This document shows positions 18,539 to 27,751 of a stretch of DNA of 64,000 bases, piece by piece. The notes under the pieces are model-generated. The model did not search any database, was not told the origin of the DNA, and worked only from the letters and a program-made list of their open reading frames with translations. This stretch comes from a bacterium (GTDB taxonomy: Bacteria > Campylobacterota > Campylobacteria > Campylobacterales > Sulfurovaceae): contig JAHJJU010000105.1 in NCBI GenBank assembly GCA_018822805.1, positions 1 to 64,000 on the forward strand. The letters run 5' to 3'. The number at the start of each line of letters is the position of its first letter. The first letter of the stretch is position 1. The position numbers were made by a program, and so were the translations under genes.

Positions 18539-19594
18539 TTATCCTATTAGTCTATTAATATCATTATACAACCCTAAGAGCATGATGGAGAGGAGTAACC
18601 CCCATCCAAATAGGGTAAGTTTGTACATAATCTCTTCATTAGGTACTTTGTTTGTAATCATCTCATAAAGGTTAAATATAATATGTCCACCGTCCAATGC
18701 CGGTATGGGTAGAAGGTTTAAAACTCCCAAGTTCACTGAAATAAGTGCTGTAAAAAAAAGAAGAGAAACAATCCCTACGCCGGATGCTTTTGCCGTAACA
18801 TCAACAATACTGACAACACCTCCCAATTGATCCATCGGTACCAATCCGGCTATAAGTTTTTGAAGACTTTTTAAGATCAGCATTGATGCTCTTTGTGTCT
18901 GTTCATAGGCATATGTTATACCCTCTTCTAAGCCATAATGGACGATTCCCGTACTGTTTATATCGGGTTGAATTCCAATGATTGGTCTTTTTATTACTTC
19001 TTGAAACATATTTTTTGTATTTTGAAGTTCCGGTATTACAGTTACTTCCACATATTGATGCTCTCTAAGTAGCGTAATATGAACAGAAGATGGACTACGC
19101 TCAATTGCTTTACCTATATCTTCCCAATAGTGAATACTTTGTCCATTTATATTGATGATTTTGTCACCAATTTGAATACCTGCTTCATAGGCCGGGTTGG
19201 TTGTGTTAATATCACCTACCGTCGGTAACAGTTTAGGAACACCTATACTTGAAATTGCAAGATAGAGTAAAAAAGCAAGCAGAAAATTAGCAAAAGGTCC
19301 AGCCAGCAAAATGATAATTCGTTGCCAAGGTTTTTTAGAGTTATAACTATCTTCATCGTAGCTTATTAGTGTTGGGTCGCTGTCATCCTGACCTTTCATT
19401 TTAACATAACCACCTAAAGGAATTAATGAAAAACTCCATTCTGTTTTACCAATTTGTTTACTCAGTAGTTTTTTACCAAAACCGATACTAAAAACATCAA
19501 CTTGAACACCAAAAAAACGTGCTGCCGTAAAGTGACCCAACTCATGAAAAAATACTAAAAATGACAGTATCAATAATGCTGTGATAATTCCCAC
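18539..19594 (-). CDS. rseP: RseP/S2P-family intramembrane zinc metalloprotease
   Basis: A 351-residue site-2 protease that cuts within membranes, for example on anti-sigma factors and signal-peptide remnants. The zinc motif is HELGHF near residue 18 in the first span. A PDZ domain lies near residues 115-190 (AYEAGIQIGDKIININGQ). The third zinc ligand is in LPIPALDGGHI near residue 306. At least four spans are evident. It is immediately upstream of yggS on the same strand. Confidence 0.94.
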   Translation of the reverse strand: MGIITALLILSFLVFFHELGHFTAARFFGVQVDVFSIGFGKKLLSKQIGKTEWSFSLIPLGGYVKMKGQDDSDPTLISYDEDSYNSKKPWQRIIILLAGPFANFLLAFLLYLAISSIGVPKLLPTVGDINTTNPAYEAGIQIGDKIININGQSIHYWEDIGKAIERSPSSVHITLLREHQYVEVTVIPELQNTKNMFQEVIKRPIIGIQPDINSTGIVHYGLEEGITYAYEQTQRASMLILKSLQKLIAGLVPMDQLGGVVSIVDVTAKASGVGIVSLLFFTALISVNLGVLNLLPIPALDGGHIIFNLYEMITNKVPNEEIMYKLTLFGWGLLLSIMLLGLYNDINRLIG

Positions 19595-19729
19595 TAAATG
19601 TCCTAAATTCTTTTAAAGTATTATACCAAGCTTAGATTAAAGGGTACCCCGGAAATTTTAGATAAAAAGCAAACTAATTATGCTAAAATCTATTTAAGAT
19701 AATTTTAGTATATATGAAAGGAATTTTCG

Positions 19730-20773
19730 ATGGGAGAAAAAATCGAAACGAAAAAAAATGAGTTAAATGGTAACAGTGAAATGTTGGATGTGGAAAAGGA
19801 AGTTGCATTTGTAGAAAATAGTGATGTGAAGAAAAGTAAACAAGTTGAAGCAAAAGAATTGATTGAGAGCTCAAAAGAGCTGGTTTCAAAAGTGGACAAT
19901 CAAGTTGAAGAGTGCAAAATAGGGGTCTCTAAAGCAGCTGAAAACTTTGATAATATAAAACGAACATTTAATAATACAATATTTACAAGTTCCCAAGAGC
20001 TTTTAGAAAAAGTTGGTTTTGAGTACAATTCAGCACTTGATGAATTAAATGAGCCATTTGAACTTGCATTAGAAGAAAAAGAGGGTGCTACGGTTCATAT
20101 TAAAAATATAAGTTCAGGACGTTTTACAGGATTACTGTTGGCTATAGGGGCAGCACTTGTAACCTTAGGCGTATGGATCTATTTTGCTGCTCAAAAGTTA
20201 AATATTTCTCTTAGCTCAAATACGACAGCAGAAGCAATAGAAGCACATATTAATCCTGTGTTGGCTTGGATTGGTGGTGGTATTACCGGTGCAACCGGAA
20301 ATCCAATGTTTGGTGCATTGGTTCTAGGTTTCTCAGCACTTTTAATGGCATGGTTTGTTTATGCCATTCGTGTGAATCTAAAAGCCAGTAAAAATTTACG
20401 TATTGCACTAAAGACTTATGAAGAGTCTACAGAGTACTCAATGAGCAAAGATGACTGTAAAAAAGAGATGGAAAAAATAGATGCTCACTTACAAGCAAGC
20501 AACACTGAAGTTGAAAACTTTACGATGTTATTAAATGAACAAAACTCTAGTTTAAAGAGAATTCTCCATGTTGAGGGTGCAGGCTCAGATGAGCAGAGTT
20601 ATCATCCTAGTTCAACAAAAGTAATGAGAGATACAGAGAGACTCATGAGGGCAGTGGAGAAGTTATTAAACACTTCAGTTACTTCAGGAGGAAAACTCAA
20701 TTTTAAATCAGAACAAGCTTTAAGTAATGCACAAGCAGTTTATATAGATTTCTTAGGAAGAATTTACGATTAA
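19730..20773 (+). CDS. Two-span membrane protein with coiled coils, unknown function
   Basis: A 347-residue protein of no family I recognise. Residues 1-125 are highly charged and predicted helical or coiled coil. Two hydrophobic spans follow, about residues 138-158 (GLLLAIGAALVTLGVWIYFA) and 183-208, separated by a short loop. A second coiled region occupies residues 215-275. The start at ATG 19730 has a strong GAAAGGA site. It stands alone on the plus strand between two minus-strand blocks. A membrane-anchored scaffold or tether is conceivable but unproven. Confidence 0.75.
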   Translation: MGEKIETKKNELNGNSEMLDVEKEVAFVENSDVKKSKQVEAKELIESSKELVSKVDNQVEECKIGVSKAAENFDNIKRTFNNTIFTSSQELLEKVGFEYNSALDELNEPFELALEEKEGATVHIKNISSGRFTGLLLAIGAALVTLGVWIYFAAQKLNISLSSNTTAEAIEAHINPVLAWIGGGITGATGNPMFGALVLGFSALLMAWFVYAIRVNLKASKNLRIALKTYEESTEYSMSKDDCKKEMEKIDAHLQASNTEVENFTMLLNEQNSSLKRILHVEGAGSDEQSYHPSSTKVMRDTERLMRAVEKLLNTSVTSGGKLNFKSEQALSNAQAVYIDFLGRIYD

Positions 20774-20826
20774 TATTTTGAAATGCTTGGTCAGCAAAAA
20801 TTAGATGCTGACTGAGTAAATCAAAG

Positions 20827-21384
20827 TTACATTTTTACATTTTTAAAAAAGTCTCTTACGTATTCATATCCGGAATATAAAGTAAGAGCAACGGCAATCC
20901 ACAGTAAAGCCTCTCCACCATACCAACCCATTAGTAAAAACCCAATTGCAATCATTTGAATCACGGTTTTAACTTTACCCATCCACGATGCTGCAATATC
21001 TATGCCTTCAGCCACAGCAGAGACACGAAGTCCTGTAATGAAAAGTTCACGTGTTAAAATCAGAAAGATAGCCCAAGGTGAAGCTTCTCCCATCATCATA
21101 AGACCTAGAAAACCAGCTAAAGTTAACATTTTATCAGCAAGAGGATCTAAAATTTTACCCATGGTGGTAATTTGATTAAAGGTTCGTGCGATGTAGCCAT
21201 CAAAGAAGTCTGTAGCTGATGCCAAAACAAAAATAAATGCAGCAGCATAGTTGAGCCATGAGGGATGAATTTGTTCAAATATGGTTGCATCTTGATTGAC
21301 CAGTAGCACAAACATAATAGGGGCTAGAAGTAGGCGAATAAAGGCTAGAATATTGGGGATATTGACGATTTTGTTGTTTTGCAT
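20827..21384 (-). CDS. pgsA: CDP-diacylglycerol-glycerol-3-phosphate 3-phosphatidyltransferase
   Basis: A 185-residue inner-membrane enzyme making phosphatidylglycerol phosphate. The CDP-alcohol phosphotransferase signature D-G-x2-A-R...G...D...D is visible as DFFDGYIARTFNQITTMGK followed by LDPLADK. The open frame runs 28 codons further upstream, into an inverted repeat; ATG 21384 gives MQNNKIVNIPNILAFIR, the usual start of the family. The neighbours fabL, dapA, M16 and pyrD match an order recalled from Helicobacter. Confidence 0.94.
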   Translation of the reverse strand: MQNNKIVNIPNILAFIRLLLAPIMFVLLVNQDATIFEQIHPSWLNYAAAFIFVLASATDFFDGYIARTFNQITTMGKILDPLADKMLTLAGFLGLMMMGEASPWAIFLILTRELFITGLRVSAVAEGIDIAASWMGKVKTVIQMIAIGFLLMGWYGGEALLWIAVALTLYSGYEYVRDFFKNVKM

Positions 21385-21398
21385 ATAAGGGTTCCTTC

Positions 21399-21496
21399 GT
21401 AGGGACAACGCCCCCGTGCTTGTCCGGTGTCTGAATAATCTACAATCTTTTTTATGTATATGAAACAACGGACAACCACAGGGGGATTGTCCCTAC
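21399..21496. repeat. 98-bp BIME-like element with 28-bp inverted terminal arms
   Basis: The left arm begins GTAGGGACAACGCCCCCG and the right arm is its near-complement, ending TTGTCCCTAC; 24 of 28 positions pair. It fills the gap between fabL and pgsA. Another 98-bp element with GTAGGG ends lies at 61796-61893. This looks like a paired REP (BIME) or small non-autonomous element. No coding content is seen. Confidence 0.65.
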
Positions 21497-21506
21497 ACAA
21501 AATGGT

Positions 21507-22286
21507 TTAACGGAAGGTTGTTCCACCATCAACAACAAGGGTTTGACCTGTAATCCATGATGCTTCATCCGTACATAAGAAGTAAACTGAACCGGCTAAA
21601 TCTTCAGGACTTCCCATTCTATTCACGGCTGAACGTTTAATGGTCTCTGCTTTAACCTCTTCATAGTTGGTAAAGGCTTTTAGTGCATCAGTGTCGATTG
21701 GTCCACCTGACACGGCGTTAACACGTATGCCCATTTCACCCAGTTCAACAGCAGCATAACGGCTCATTGCTTCAACGGCTGCTTTATTGGTTCCGTGACC
21801 GGCATAGTTGTCGATGTAGATGAGGTTACCTGTAGAGCTCAGAGTAACAATGGCACCACCACCAACTTTTTCCATACGTACAGCAGCTTCTTGTGAACCA
21901 CGTACAAAGGCACCAACAGTTGCTGTGTAGATGTTCTGTAAACCTTTTGAAGGTCTTAGTTTCATAAATTTACCATACCCACCTACAACAGGACGACCAT
22001 AAATCATTGCATTTGAAATAAAGAAATCAACTCTATCAAAATCTTTATCAATTGCTAAAAAGAGAGGTTTAAATTCATCAAGTTCCAAAATATTTAATGG
22101 ATAAGCTTTTGCTTTAATACCATAAGTGCCCTCTAAATTAGCAGCTATTTCATCAGCAGATTCTTTATTTGAGTTATAAGTAAATGCAACATTTACTCCT
22201 TGGCTTGCAAATTTTTCTGCTATGGCTTTACCAATACCCTTGGTGGCACCTGTGATAACGACGGTTTTACCTTTATTGCTTGACAT
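21507..22286 (-). CDS. fabL: FabL-type enoyl-ACP reductase (SDR family)
   Basis: A 259-residue Rossmann oxidoreductase. TGATKGIGKAIAEKFA at residues 13-28 binds the cofactor. The active site reads YAGHGTNK, a Tyr-x6-Lys spacing typical of enoyl-ACP reductases rather than the Tyr-x3-Lys of ordinary SDRs. NAVSGGPIDTDAL and the downstream NRMGSPEDL and GQTLVVDGG closely resemble Bacillus FabL. It should reduce enoyl-ACP in fatty-acid synthesis. The syntenic Helicobacter gene is, as I recall, labelled a hydroxysteroid dehydrogenase, which fits the active site less well. The gene abuts dapA. Confidence 0.75.
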   Translation of the reverse strand: MSSNKGKTVVITGATKGIGKAIAEKFASQGVNVAFTYNSNKESADEIAANLEGTYGIKAKAYPLNILELDEFKPLFLAIDKDFDRVDFFISNAMIYGRPVVGGYGKFMKLRPSKGLQNIYTATVGAFVRGSQEAAVRMEKVGGGAIVTLSSTGNLIYIDNYAGHGTNKAAVEAMSRYAAVELGEMGIRVNAVSGGPIDTDALKAFTNYEEVKAETIKRSAVNRMGSPEDLAGSVYFLCTDEASWITGQTLVVDGGTTFR

Positions 22287-23180
22287 TTATACTCCTACTA
22301 TGTTGTAATTTTTCATAACTTCTTCAATTTGCTTCATGTGCTTAACACTTGGGGGAACCAGTGGTAATCGGTATTCTAAAGTATCAATGAGACCTGCCAT
22401 GTACATTGCAGCTTTAATTGGAATAGGATTACTCTCACAAAACATTACTTTATTAAGCGTGTATAGTTTATCATTAATCTCTTTTGATGTCTTGAAATCT
22501 CCTTCAAGTGCACTATGAGCTAATTTAGCTTTCATATCCGGTAACAAATTGGAGGTGACTGAAGTAATTCCCTTTCCTCCATTGGCTAAAATAGGGTAGT
22601 CAATAGGATCATCTCCCGAGAATACATATAGGTCAGGTCGTTTAGATAAAAGTTCTACTGTTCTTTCTATTGATCCTGTTGCTTCTTTAATACCAAAAAT
22701 GTTTGAAACATCATCAAAAAGTCTACAAACAGTATGGGCTGTAATATCCACACCGGTTCTTCCCGGTACATTATAAAGCATGAATGGAAGCTCTACCGAT
22801 TTAGCAATGGCTTTATAGTGCTGGTAAAGTCCCTCTTGGCTTGGTTTGTTGTAATAAGGACTTACTGAAAAAATGGCATCTACACCACAAGATTCTGCAT
22901 GACGAGCAATGTCAATGGCTTCATGAGTGGCATTGCTACCTGCACCGGCAAGCACTTTGGTTCCTGTTCCTTTGCAGACTTCAACAGCAATTTCAATACA
23001 ACGTTTATGTTCATCATGGCTTAGTGTGGCACTTTCACCGGTGGTTCCTACAGGACAAACAGCATCAATTCCATTATTGATTTGACGTCTGATTAGTTTA
23101 GCATAGGTTGCTTCATCTAGTGTTCCATTTTTAAATGGGGTAATGAGTGCCGTTGTGGCACCTGTAATTAAGTTACTCAT
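22287..23180 (-). CDS. dapA: 4-hydroxy-tetrahydrodipicolinate synthase
   Basis: A 297-residue class I aldolase condensing pyruvate with aspartate semialdehyde for lysine and meso-diaminopimelate synthesis. The signature GTTGESATLSHDEH is near residue 45 and YNVPGRTG near 136. The Schiff-base lysine is in GIKEATG near 164, followed by SGDD. Length is standard. Its start overlaps the M16 protease stop and its stop abuts fabL, so pyrD-M16-dapA-fabL-pgsA is probably one transcript. Confidence 0.96.
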   Translation of the reverse strand: MSNLITGATTALITPFKNGTLDEATYAKLIRRQINNGIDAVCPVGTTGESATLSHDEHKRCIEIAVEVCKGTGTKVLAGAGSNATHEAIDIARHAESCGVDAIFSVSPYYNKPSQEGLYQHYKAIAKSVELPFMLYNVPGRTGVDITAHTVCRLFDDVSNIFGIKEATGSIERTVELLSKRPDLYVFSGDDPIDYPILANGGKGITSVTSNLLPDMKAKLAHSALEGDFKTSKEINDKLYTLNKVMFCESNPIPIKAAMYMAGLIDTLEYRLPLVPPSVKHMKQIEEVMKNYNIVGV

Positions 23181-24493
23181 TTACTTTTTCCATTGTGTTT
23201 TTTTAGTATTAGTGTTGTCGCTAGGTCATCATTAAAATATTTTTTGGCTATTTTAGTGACCAATTCAGGCGTAATTTTAGCCAAATTCTCTTCATATTCA
23301 AGTAAAGGTTTTAAATTTCCTCTTACCAAGTAAGATCCGAAAAGTGAGTTAACCTCTGCTGAGTCTTCTAGTGAATAAATAAAATCTGCTTTGGCATTAA
23401 TTTTTACTTTTTCAAGCTCTTCTTTTGTCACGTCACCCGATTTTATTTTTTCAATTTCTGTATGAATTTCTTTCTCTAAATCTTCTATGTTAACATGTGT
23501 GTTGGCTAAGCCCATAAAGAGAAAAATTCCAGGATCGCTGAGTTCCATGTTGTACGCATAGATTTGATTTGCCATCTGTTTTTTGTCGATAATCTCTTTG
23601 TGTAATCGGCTACTTTTTCCGGACGATAACAGCTCAGAAATAGCAGAAAGCACCACTTGGTCTTCATGCTCATAATTAGGAATAGGGTAGGCAATGGCAA
23701 TGGTGTCAACGGTGTTGTTCTCTTTGGTAATCACCTGTCGTATACTTCCATCACGTTTTGGTTCGAGAGCATTCAATTTTGGAACTTCATGCTTGTTTTT
23801 AATCTTTCCAAACTTGGCTTCGGCTATTTTAAAGACTTCCTTCTCATCAATATCACCTGTTACGATTAAAATGGCATTGTTGGGTTGATAATACTTTTCA
23901 TGAAATGATTTAATATCATCAATTGTCCATGTCTGAATGTCGTTCATAAATCCAATGGGTGTCCAGTGGTAAGGGTGTGCCACATAGTGGGTATTGAAAA
24001 GTCTAAAGTACAGGTACCCAATTGGTGGGTTATCGGTGCGTACCCGTCGTTCTTCAGCCACCACATCACGCTCTACCTGAAACTCTTCATCTTTAAGATT
24101 TAAATTTTCCATCAGTTCAGCAAAAAGTTCCACTGAAGTCTCTAGGTTTTTTGAACTCGATTTAATGTAGTAGTGGGTGTAGTCAAATGAGGTCGCTGCA
24201 TTGTTCACACCCCCTTTTGATTTAACAATCTTATCAAATTCACCGGCTTCAAGATTCTTGGTAGATTTAAAGTTCAAATGCTCCAACATGTGGGCAATAC
24301 CACTTTTTCCCATCACCTCGTTACGGCTTCCTACTTTGTAAAAAATATCGGTGGTAATGACATTTGAGTTGTTTTTCATTGGTATGACAACGATTTCTAA
24401 GCCGTTGTCCAGTGTTTTACTGTGATGTTTTGGTAAAGAATTACCCATTAAGACTCCTGTTATCATTATTAAAAATAGTATTGTTTTTTGCAT
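23177..24493 (-). CDS. Secreted M16 (pitrilysin-like) zinc peptidase
   Basis: A 438-residue protein with an N-terminal signal peptide (hydrophobic residues 4-15 after MQKT). The M16 zinc motif HxxEH appears as HMLEHLNF, with the downstream glutamate in VERDVVAEERRVR. The C-terminal M16_C domain starts near residue 210. Members degrade peptides and small proteins in the periplasm. The open frame begins 31 codons upstream, but ATG 24493 gives a proper signal peptide and only 16 bases from the pyrD stop. The Helicobacter homologue is often called PqqE. Confidence 0.9.
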   Translation of the reverse strand: MQKTILFLIMITGVLMGNSLPKHHSKTLDNGLEIVVIPMKNNSNVITTDIFYKVGSRNEVMGKSGIAHMLEHLNFKSTKNLEAGEFDKIVKSKGGVNNAATSFDYTHYYIKSSSKNLETSVELFAELMENLNLKDEEFQVERDVVAEERRVRTDNPPIGYLYFRLFNTHYVAHPYHWTPIGFMNDIQTWTIDDIKSFHEKYYQPNNAILIVTGDIDEKEVFKIAEAKFGKIKNKHEVPKLNALEPKRDGSIRQVITKENNTVDTIAIAYPIPNYEHEDQVVLSAISELLSSGKSSRLHKEIIDKKQMANQIYAYNMELSDPGIFLFMGLANTHVNIEDLEKEIHTEIEKIKSGDVTKEELEKVKINAKADFIYSLEDSAEVNSLFGSYLVRGNLKPLLEYEENLAKITPELVTKIAKKYFNDDLATTLILKKHNGKSK

Positions 24494-24509
24494 TATTTCA
24501 CTTTTTAGA

Positions 24510-25574
24510 TTATTTGTAATCGGCACCAATGGCTTCAGATATATGGTTGTAACCATCTGCTTTAAGCAGTTCAATGAGTCCTTCATTGATCTCTTTAATC
24601 ATCTTTGGACCATTGTAGATGAGCATGGAGTAGACCTGAACCAAGGTCGCACCGGCTTTAATTCTTCGGTAGGCATCTTCAGCAGTTTCAATTCCCCCTA
24701 CCGAGATCAATAGGGTTTTACCATAAAGCTCTTTACCAATGGCTTGAAAAAGTTTAAAAGATTTTTCACGAACCAAAGCTCCTGAAATTCCACCAAAATC
24801 TTTGGCGTGTTCAGTGACCGAGTAATCAATGGTGGTATTGGTCGCAATAATTCCTGCAGCACCGGCATTAACAGCCGTAGTACACAAATCAATGGCATCT
24901 TGGGCTTCCATGTCGGGAGCAATTTTTAAGAAAATTGGCTGATCAGTGATGGTTTTTGCCATTTCAAATAGAGCTGTAATAAAGGCTTCATTTTGTAAAT
25001 CTCTCAATCCTGGAGTATTGGGAGAAGAGATATTAATAACAATGTAATCACCATAATCTTTAAAGGTATGAAGCAGTGTCTCATAATCGTTCAGAGCTTC
25101 ATCTTCCGGAGTTACTTTGTTTTTACCGATATTGATTCCAATAGGGTAGTCAAAAAAATAGAGTTTATTGAGTCGTTTCACCATGTAGTCGGCACCACGG
25201 TTGTTGAACCCCATGGCATTTTGAATAGAACGATCCTCTTTTAGTCTAAAAAGACGAGGTTTTGCGTTACCTTCTTGAGGTTTTGGAGTAATGGTTCCTA
25301 TTTCAGTAAAACCAAACCCAAGGGTTGGCATGGCTGTGATGTATTCTCCATTTTTATCAAACCCAGCAGCCAATCCTACAGGGTTTGAAAACTTTCGTCC
25401 AAAGAGATGTTGTGTCAAGATAGGGTCTTGAACAAAATAGTGATTTTTCAAAAGTTTTAAAATGCTTGGGGCATAAGCAGCAGCTCTAAGACCAAGCCCA
25501 CCAATATGGTGGGCTGTCTCAGGGTTGAGTTTAAAAAGAACGCTTTTTATGGTTTCATAAGAAAAAAATGACAA
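24510..25574 (-). CDS. pyrD: Dihydroorotate dehydrogenase (quinone), class 2
   Basis: A 354-residue FMN enzyme at the inner membrane that oxidises dihydroorotate to orotate and passes electrons to quinone. The N-terminal helical extension binding the membrane is present (residues 1-40). FSNPVGLAAGFDKNGE, GFGFTEIGTITPKPQ, NISSPNTPGLRDLQ with the class 2 catalytic Ser, and SVGGIETAEDAYRRI are all visible. It appears to be the first gene of the operon running towards pgsA. Confidence 0.96.
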   Translation of the reverse strand: MSFFSYETIKSVLFKLNPETAHHIGGLGLRAAAYAPSILKLLKNHYFVQDPILTQHLFGRKFSNPVGLAAGFDKNGEYITAMPTLGFGFTEIGTITPKPQEGNAKPRLFRLKEDRSIQNAMGFNNRGADYMVKRLNKLYFFDYPIGINIGKNKVTPEDEALNDYETLLHTFKDYGDYIVINISSPNTPGLRDLQNEAFITALFEMAKTITDQPIFLKIAPDMEAQDAIDLCTTAVNAGAAGIIATNTTIDYSVTEHAKDFGGISGALVREKSFKLFQAIGKELYGKTLLISVGGIETAEDAYRRIKAGATLVQVYSMLIYNGPKMIKEINEGLIELLKADGYNHISEAIGADYK

Positions 25575-25616
25575 TGGTTACTCCAAGAAAATTAGTGGAA
25601 GTATTATACTTGATTT

Positions 25617-26108
25617 CTAATAAAAATAGTGCATTGAAAAGCTTAAGTCACTTATTTTACTTAGATCTTCAAGTTTTGCTGTTTTCATAAAACGATAACC
25701 TAAATCTAGGTCTATAACATCATTTAAGAGATACGTTAGACCGGTATTGGCACCATAGAGGTAACCTTTATCTTTTAGGGAATTGTTGTTGTGTTGCATA
25801 ACCCCAAGAGATGCACCGAGATAGGGTTTTAAAGCACTATCTTTAAATGTATTGGTTAAAACACCGGTATCTATTTGCATAATAAGTGTATGGTACTCAT
25901 TGTTTGTTTTTTCGCCATAATTATATGAGAGGGATGTTCGCATATTTCTTGATTGTGTTCCGTATTTAACACCCAATGTTGGAGTAGATATTTTTTCATA
26001 TTCAGTTGTTGATGCTTGTACACCTATAAAGGAGTAAAGTTTATCATCAGCTTGAATGGACGTACTTAATAAAAGAAGGGGTAAAAATAACATATTAAAT
26101 TTTTTCAT
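25617..26108 (-). CDS. Small outer-membrane beta-barrel-like protein
   Basis: A 163-residue protein with a signal peptide (residues 3-20, ending SIQA). The mature chain has alternating hydrophobic and polar residues and ends LSFSMHYFY, with the terminal aromatic typical of outer-membrane barrels. Segments such as GVKYGTQSRNMRTSLSYNYG and LDLGYRFMKTAK suggest about eight strands, as in OmpA-like porin folds. Function unknown. It lies 42 bases upstream of pyrD and may be read separately. Confidence 0.7.
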   Translation of the reverse strand: MKKFNMLFLPLLLLSTSIQADDKLYSFIGVQASTTEYEKISTPTLGVKYGTQSRNMRTSLSYNYGEKTNNEYHTLIMQIDTGVLTNTFKDSALKPYLGASLGVMQHNNNSLKDKGYLYGANTGLTYLLNDVIDLDLGYRFMKTAKLEDLSKISDLSFSMHYFY

Positions 26109-26208
26109 AAATATAATCCTTGTGTTATATTGTTTAGGTGTAATTATAGCTTTAATTTCTTATATTTAAAGAATTATTAAAACTATAAATTAATTTTAAA
26201 TAAAATTT

Positions 26209-27009
26209 TTATTTAAAACGATTGATTCCGAGAAATAGAAAAAGAGAAACAGCTGAGATTAAAATAATTGAAGCACCTGAAGCGATGTCATACTCATAAG
26301 AGATCCACAATCCAATAAGTGTAAATATCGAAGAGAAAATTCCCGAAAGTATCATCATCATATAGAGTGTGTTGGAGAGTTTTTCAGCAATATAAACAGG
26401 TATGGTCAATAGAGCAATAACCAGTATAAGTCCCACAACTTTAATGGCAACCACAACAGTTAAGGCAGAAAGAATTAATATTAGCGTGTAGAAAAACTGA
26501 ACATTAATCCCTCTTAAATTAGCATATTCACTGTCATACGACACAGCCAAAATGTCACGGTACCAAAAGATCATAATAAAGACTATCATACCTAGAAGTC
26601 CACCCATAAAATAGAGGTCACTTTGACTCACAGCCAAAATAGAGCCAAAAAGGTAAGACATAAAGTCAGCATTGTACCCGGGAGTTAGATCAATCAATAC
26701 CACACCCAGTGCCATACCCACAGCCCACATAAGACCAATAAAGGTATCCATACGTTCTCGATGTTTAAGGGTTATCATGGAGATAATAAGTGCAGCAGCA
26801 ACGGCAAAAACAGAAGCTCCTAAAAAGATAGGTAGACCTAAAAAGACAGCCACACCGATTCCACCGTAAGCAGTATGGGCAATTCCTCCTGCTAAGAAAA
26901 CCATACGGTTAACGACAATAAGTGAACCAATAATACCGGAAGCCAATGAGACCAAAACTCCGGCAATAAGGGCATTTTGTATAAAAGGAAAGGAGAGTGC
27001 TTCAAACAT
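26209..27009 (-). CDS. znuB: Metal ABC transporter permease, ZnuB type
   Basis: A 266-residue inner-membrane permease of the ABC-3 family with about eight spans, including GLMWAVGMALGVVLIDLTPG and KVVGLILVIALLTIPVYIAE. It forms the channel of the zinc or manganese importer completed by the next two genes. It is last in the znuA-znuC-znuB order, two bases after the ATPase gene. The metal is inferred to be zinc from the His-rich loop of the binding protein. Confidence 0.9.
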   Translation of the reverse strand: MFEALSFPFIQNALIAGVLVSLASGIIGSLIVVNRMVFLAGGIAHTAYGGIGVAVFLGLPIFLGASVFAVAAALIISMITLKHRERMDTFIGLMWAVGMALGVVLIDLTPGYNADFMSYLFGSILAVSQSDLYFMGGLLGMIVFIMIFWYRDILAVSYDSEYANLRGINVQFFYTLILILSALTVVVAIKVVGLILVIALLTIPVYIAEKLSNTLYMMMILSGIFSSIFTLIGLWISYEYDIASGASIILISAVSLFLFLGINRFK

Positions 27010-27011
27010 GT

Positions 27012-27746
27012 TTACTTTACCTCTCTAAATTTGTTAAACATTTCAACTTCACAAAAATGATTACACCGGTTAGGGGCATCACTGTGTTGTCCGGACATAT
27101 CATGATAGGTGAGTTTTTTGTTAATGTGTACCACGGTAGTGGCATATTTCATAATCACAGAGACATCATGGCTTACAACAATAATGGTAATGTAAGCATT
27201 TAACTCTTTTAGCAGTTCATAAATCTGTTTTTGTCCATCCACATCAATACTAGAGGTGGGTTCATCTAAAATCAAAATTTTAGGATGAGCACACAAGGCT
27301 CTAGCAATCATCACCCGTTGTCTCTGCCCTCCGGAGAGGGAACCTATCCTTTCATTGGCAAACTTCTCCATACCAACTTGTGCCAACGCACCCATAGCAC
27401 ACATGGTTTCTTCTTTTGCATATCCAAAGAGAGGACGTTTGGTACCAATGTGTCCCATCAGTACAACTTCAATAACTTTAATAGGAAAGTCAGTATTGAC
27501 ATTGGTGTTTTGTGGCACATAGCCAATTTGAGAGAGGTTCTTTTTAGGGACTTCTCCAAAGGTACGAATTGAGCCATCTTTAACAGGGTTAATTCCTAAA
27601 ATAAGTTTGAGTAGGGTTGATTTTCCTCCACCATTAGGTCCAATGATGGCTAAAAAATCTTTCTCTTCAACATTGAGGTTGATGTTCTCTAAAATCTTTT
27701 GTTTGTCGTAAGAGAACGAGAGGTTTTTAATTTCTATAATGGACAT
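27012..27746 (-). CDS. znuC: Metal ABC transporter ATP-binding protein, ZnuC type
   Basis: A 244-residue ATPase. Walker A is GPNGGGKST near residue 36, the Q loop is GYVPQNTNVNTDFP, the signature is LSGGQRQRVMIARAL, Walker B is ILILDEPTSSIDVDG, and the H loop is VVSHDVSV. It powers import through the adjacent permease. It lies between the binding-protein and permease genes with gaps of two to five bases. Its C-terminal tail has several His and Cys residues, which may sense or buffer metal. Confidence 0.92.
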   Translation of the reverse strand: MSIIEIKNLSFSYDKQKILENINLNVEEKDFLAIIGPNGGGKSTLLKLILGINPVKDGSIRTFGEVPKKNLSQIGYVPQNTNVNTDFPIKVIEVVLMGHIGTKRPLFGYAKEETMCAMGALAQVGMEKFANERIGSLSGGQRQRVMIARALCAHPKILILDEPTSSIDVDGQKQIYELLKELNAYITIIVVSHDVSVIMKYATTVVHINKKLTYHDMSGQHSDAPNRCNHFCEVEMFNKFREVK

Positions 27747-27751
27747 AACTG

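Noticed and set aside
21385-21468. Extended N-terminus of PgsA
   Set aside because: The added residues are encoded by the inverted repeat, are rich in His, Arg and Cys, and precede the normal family start.
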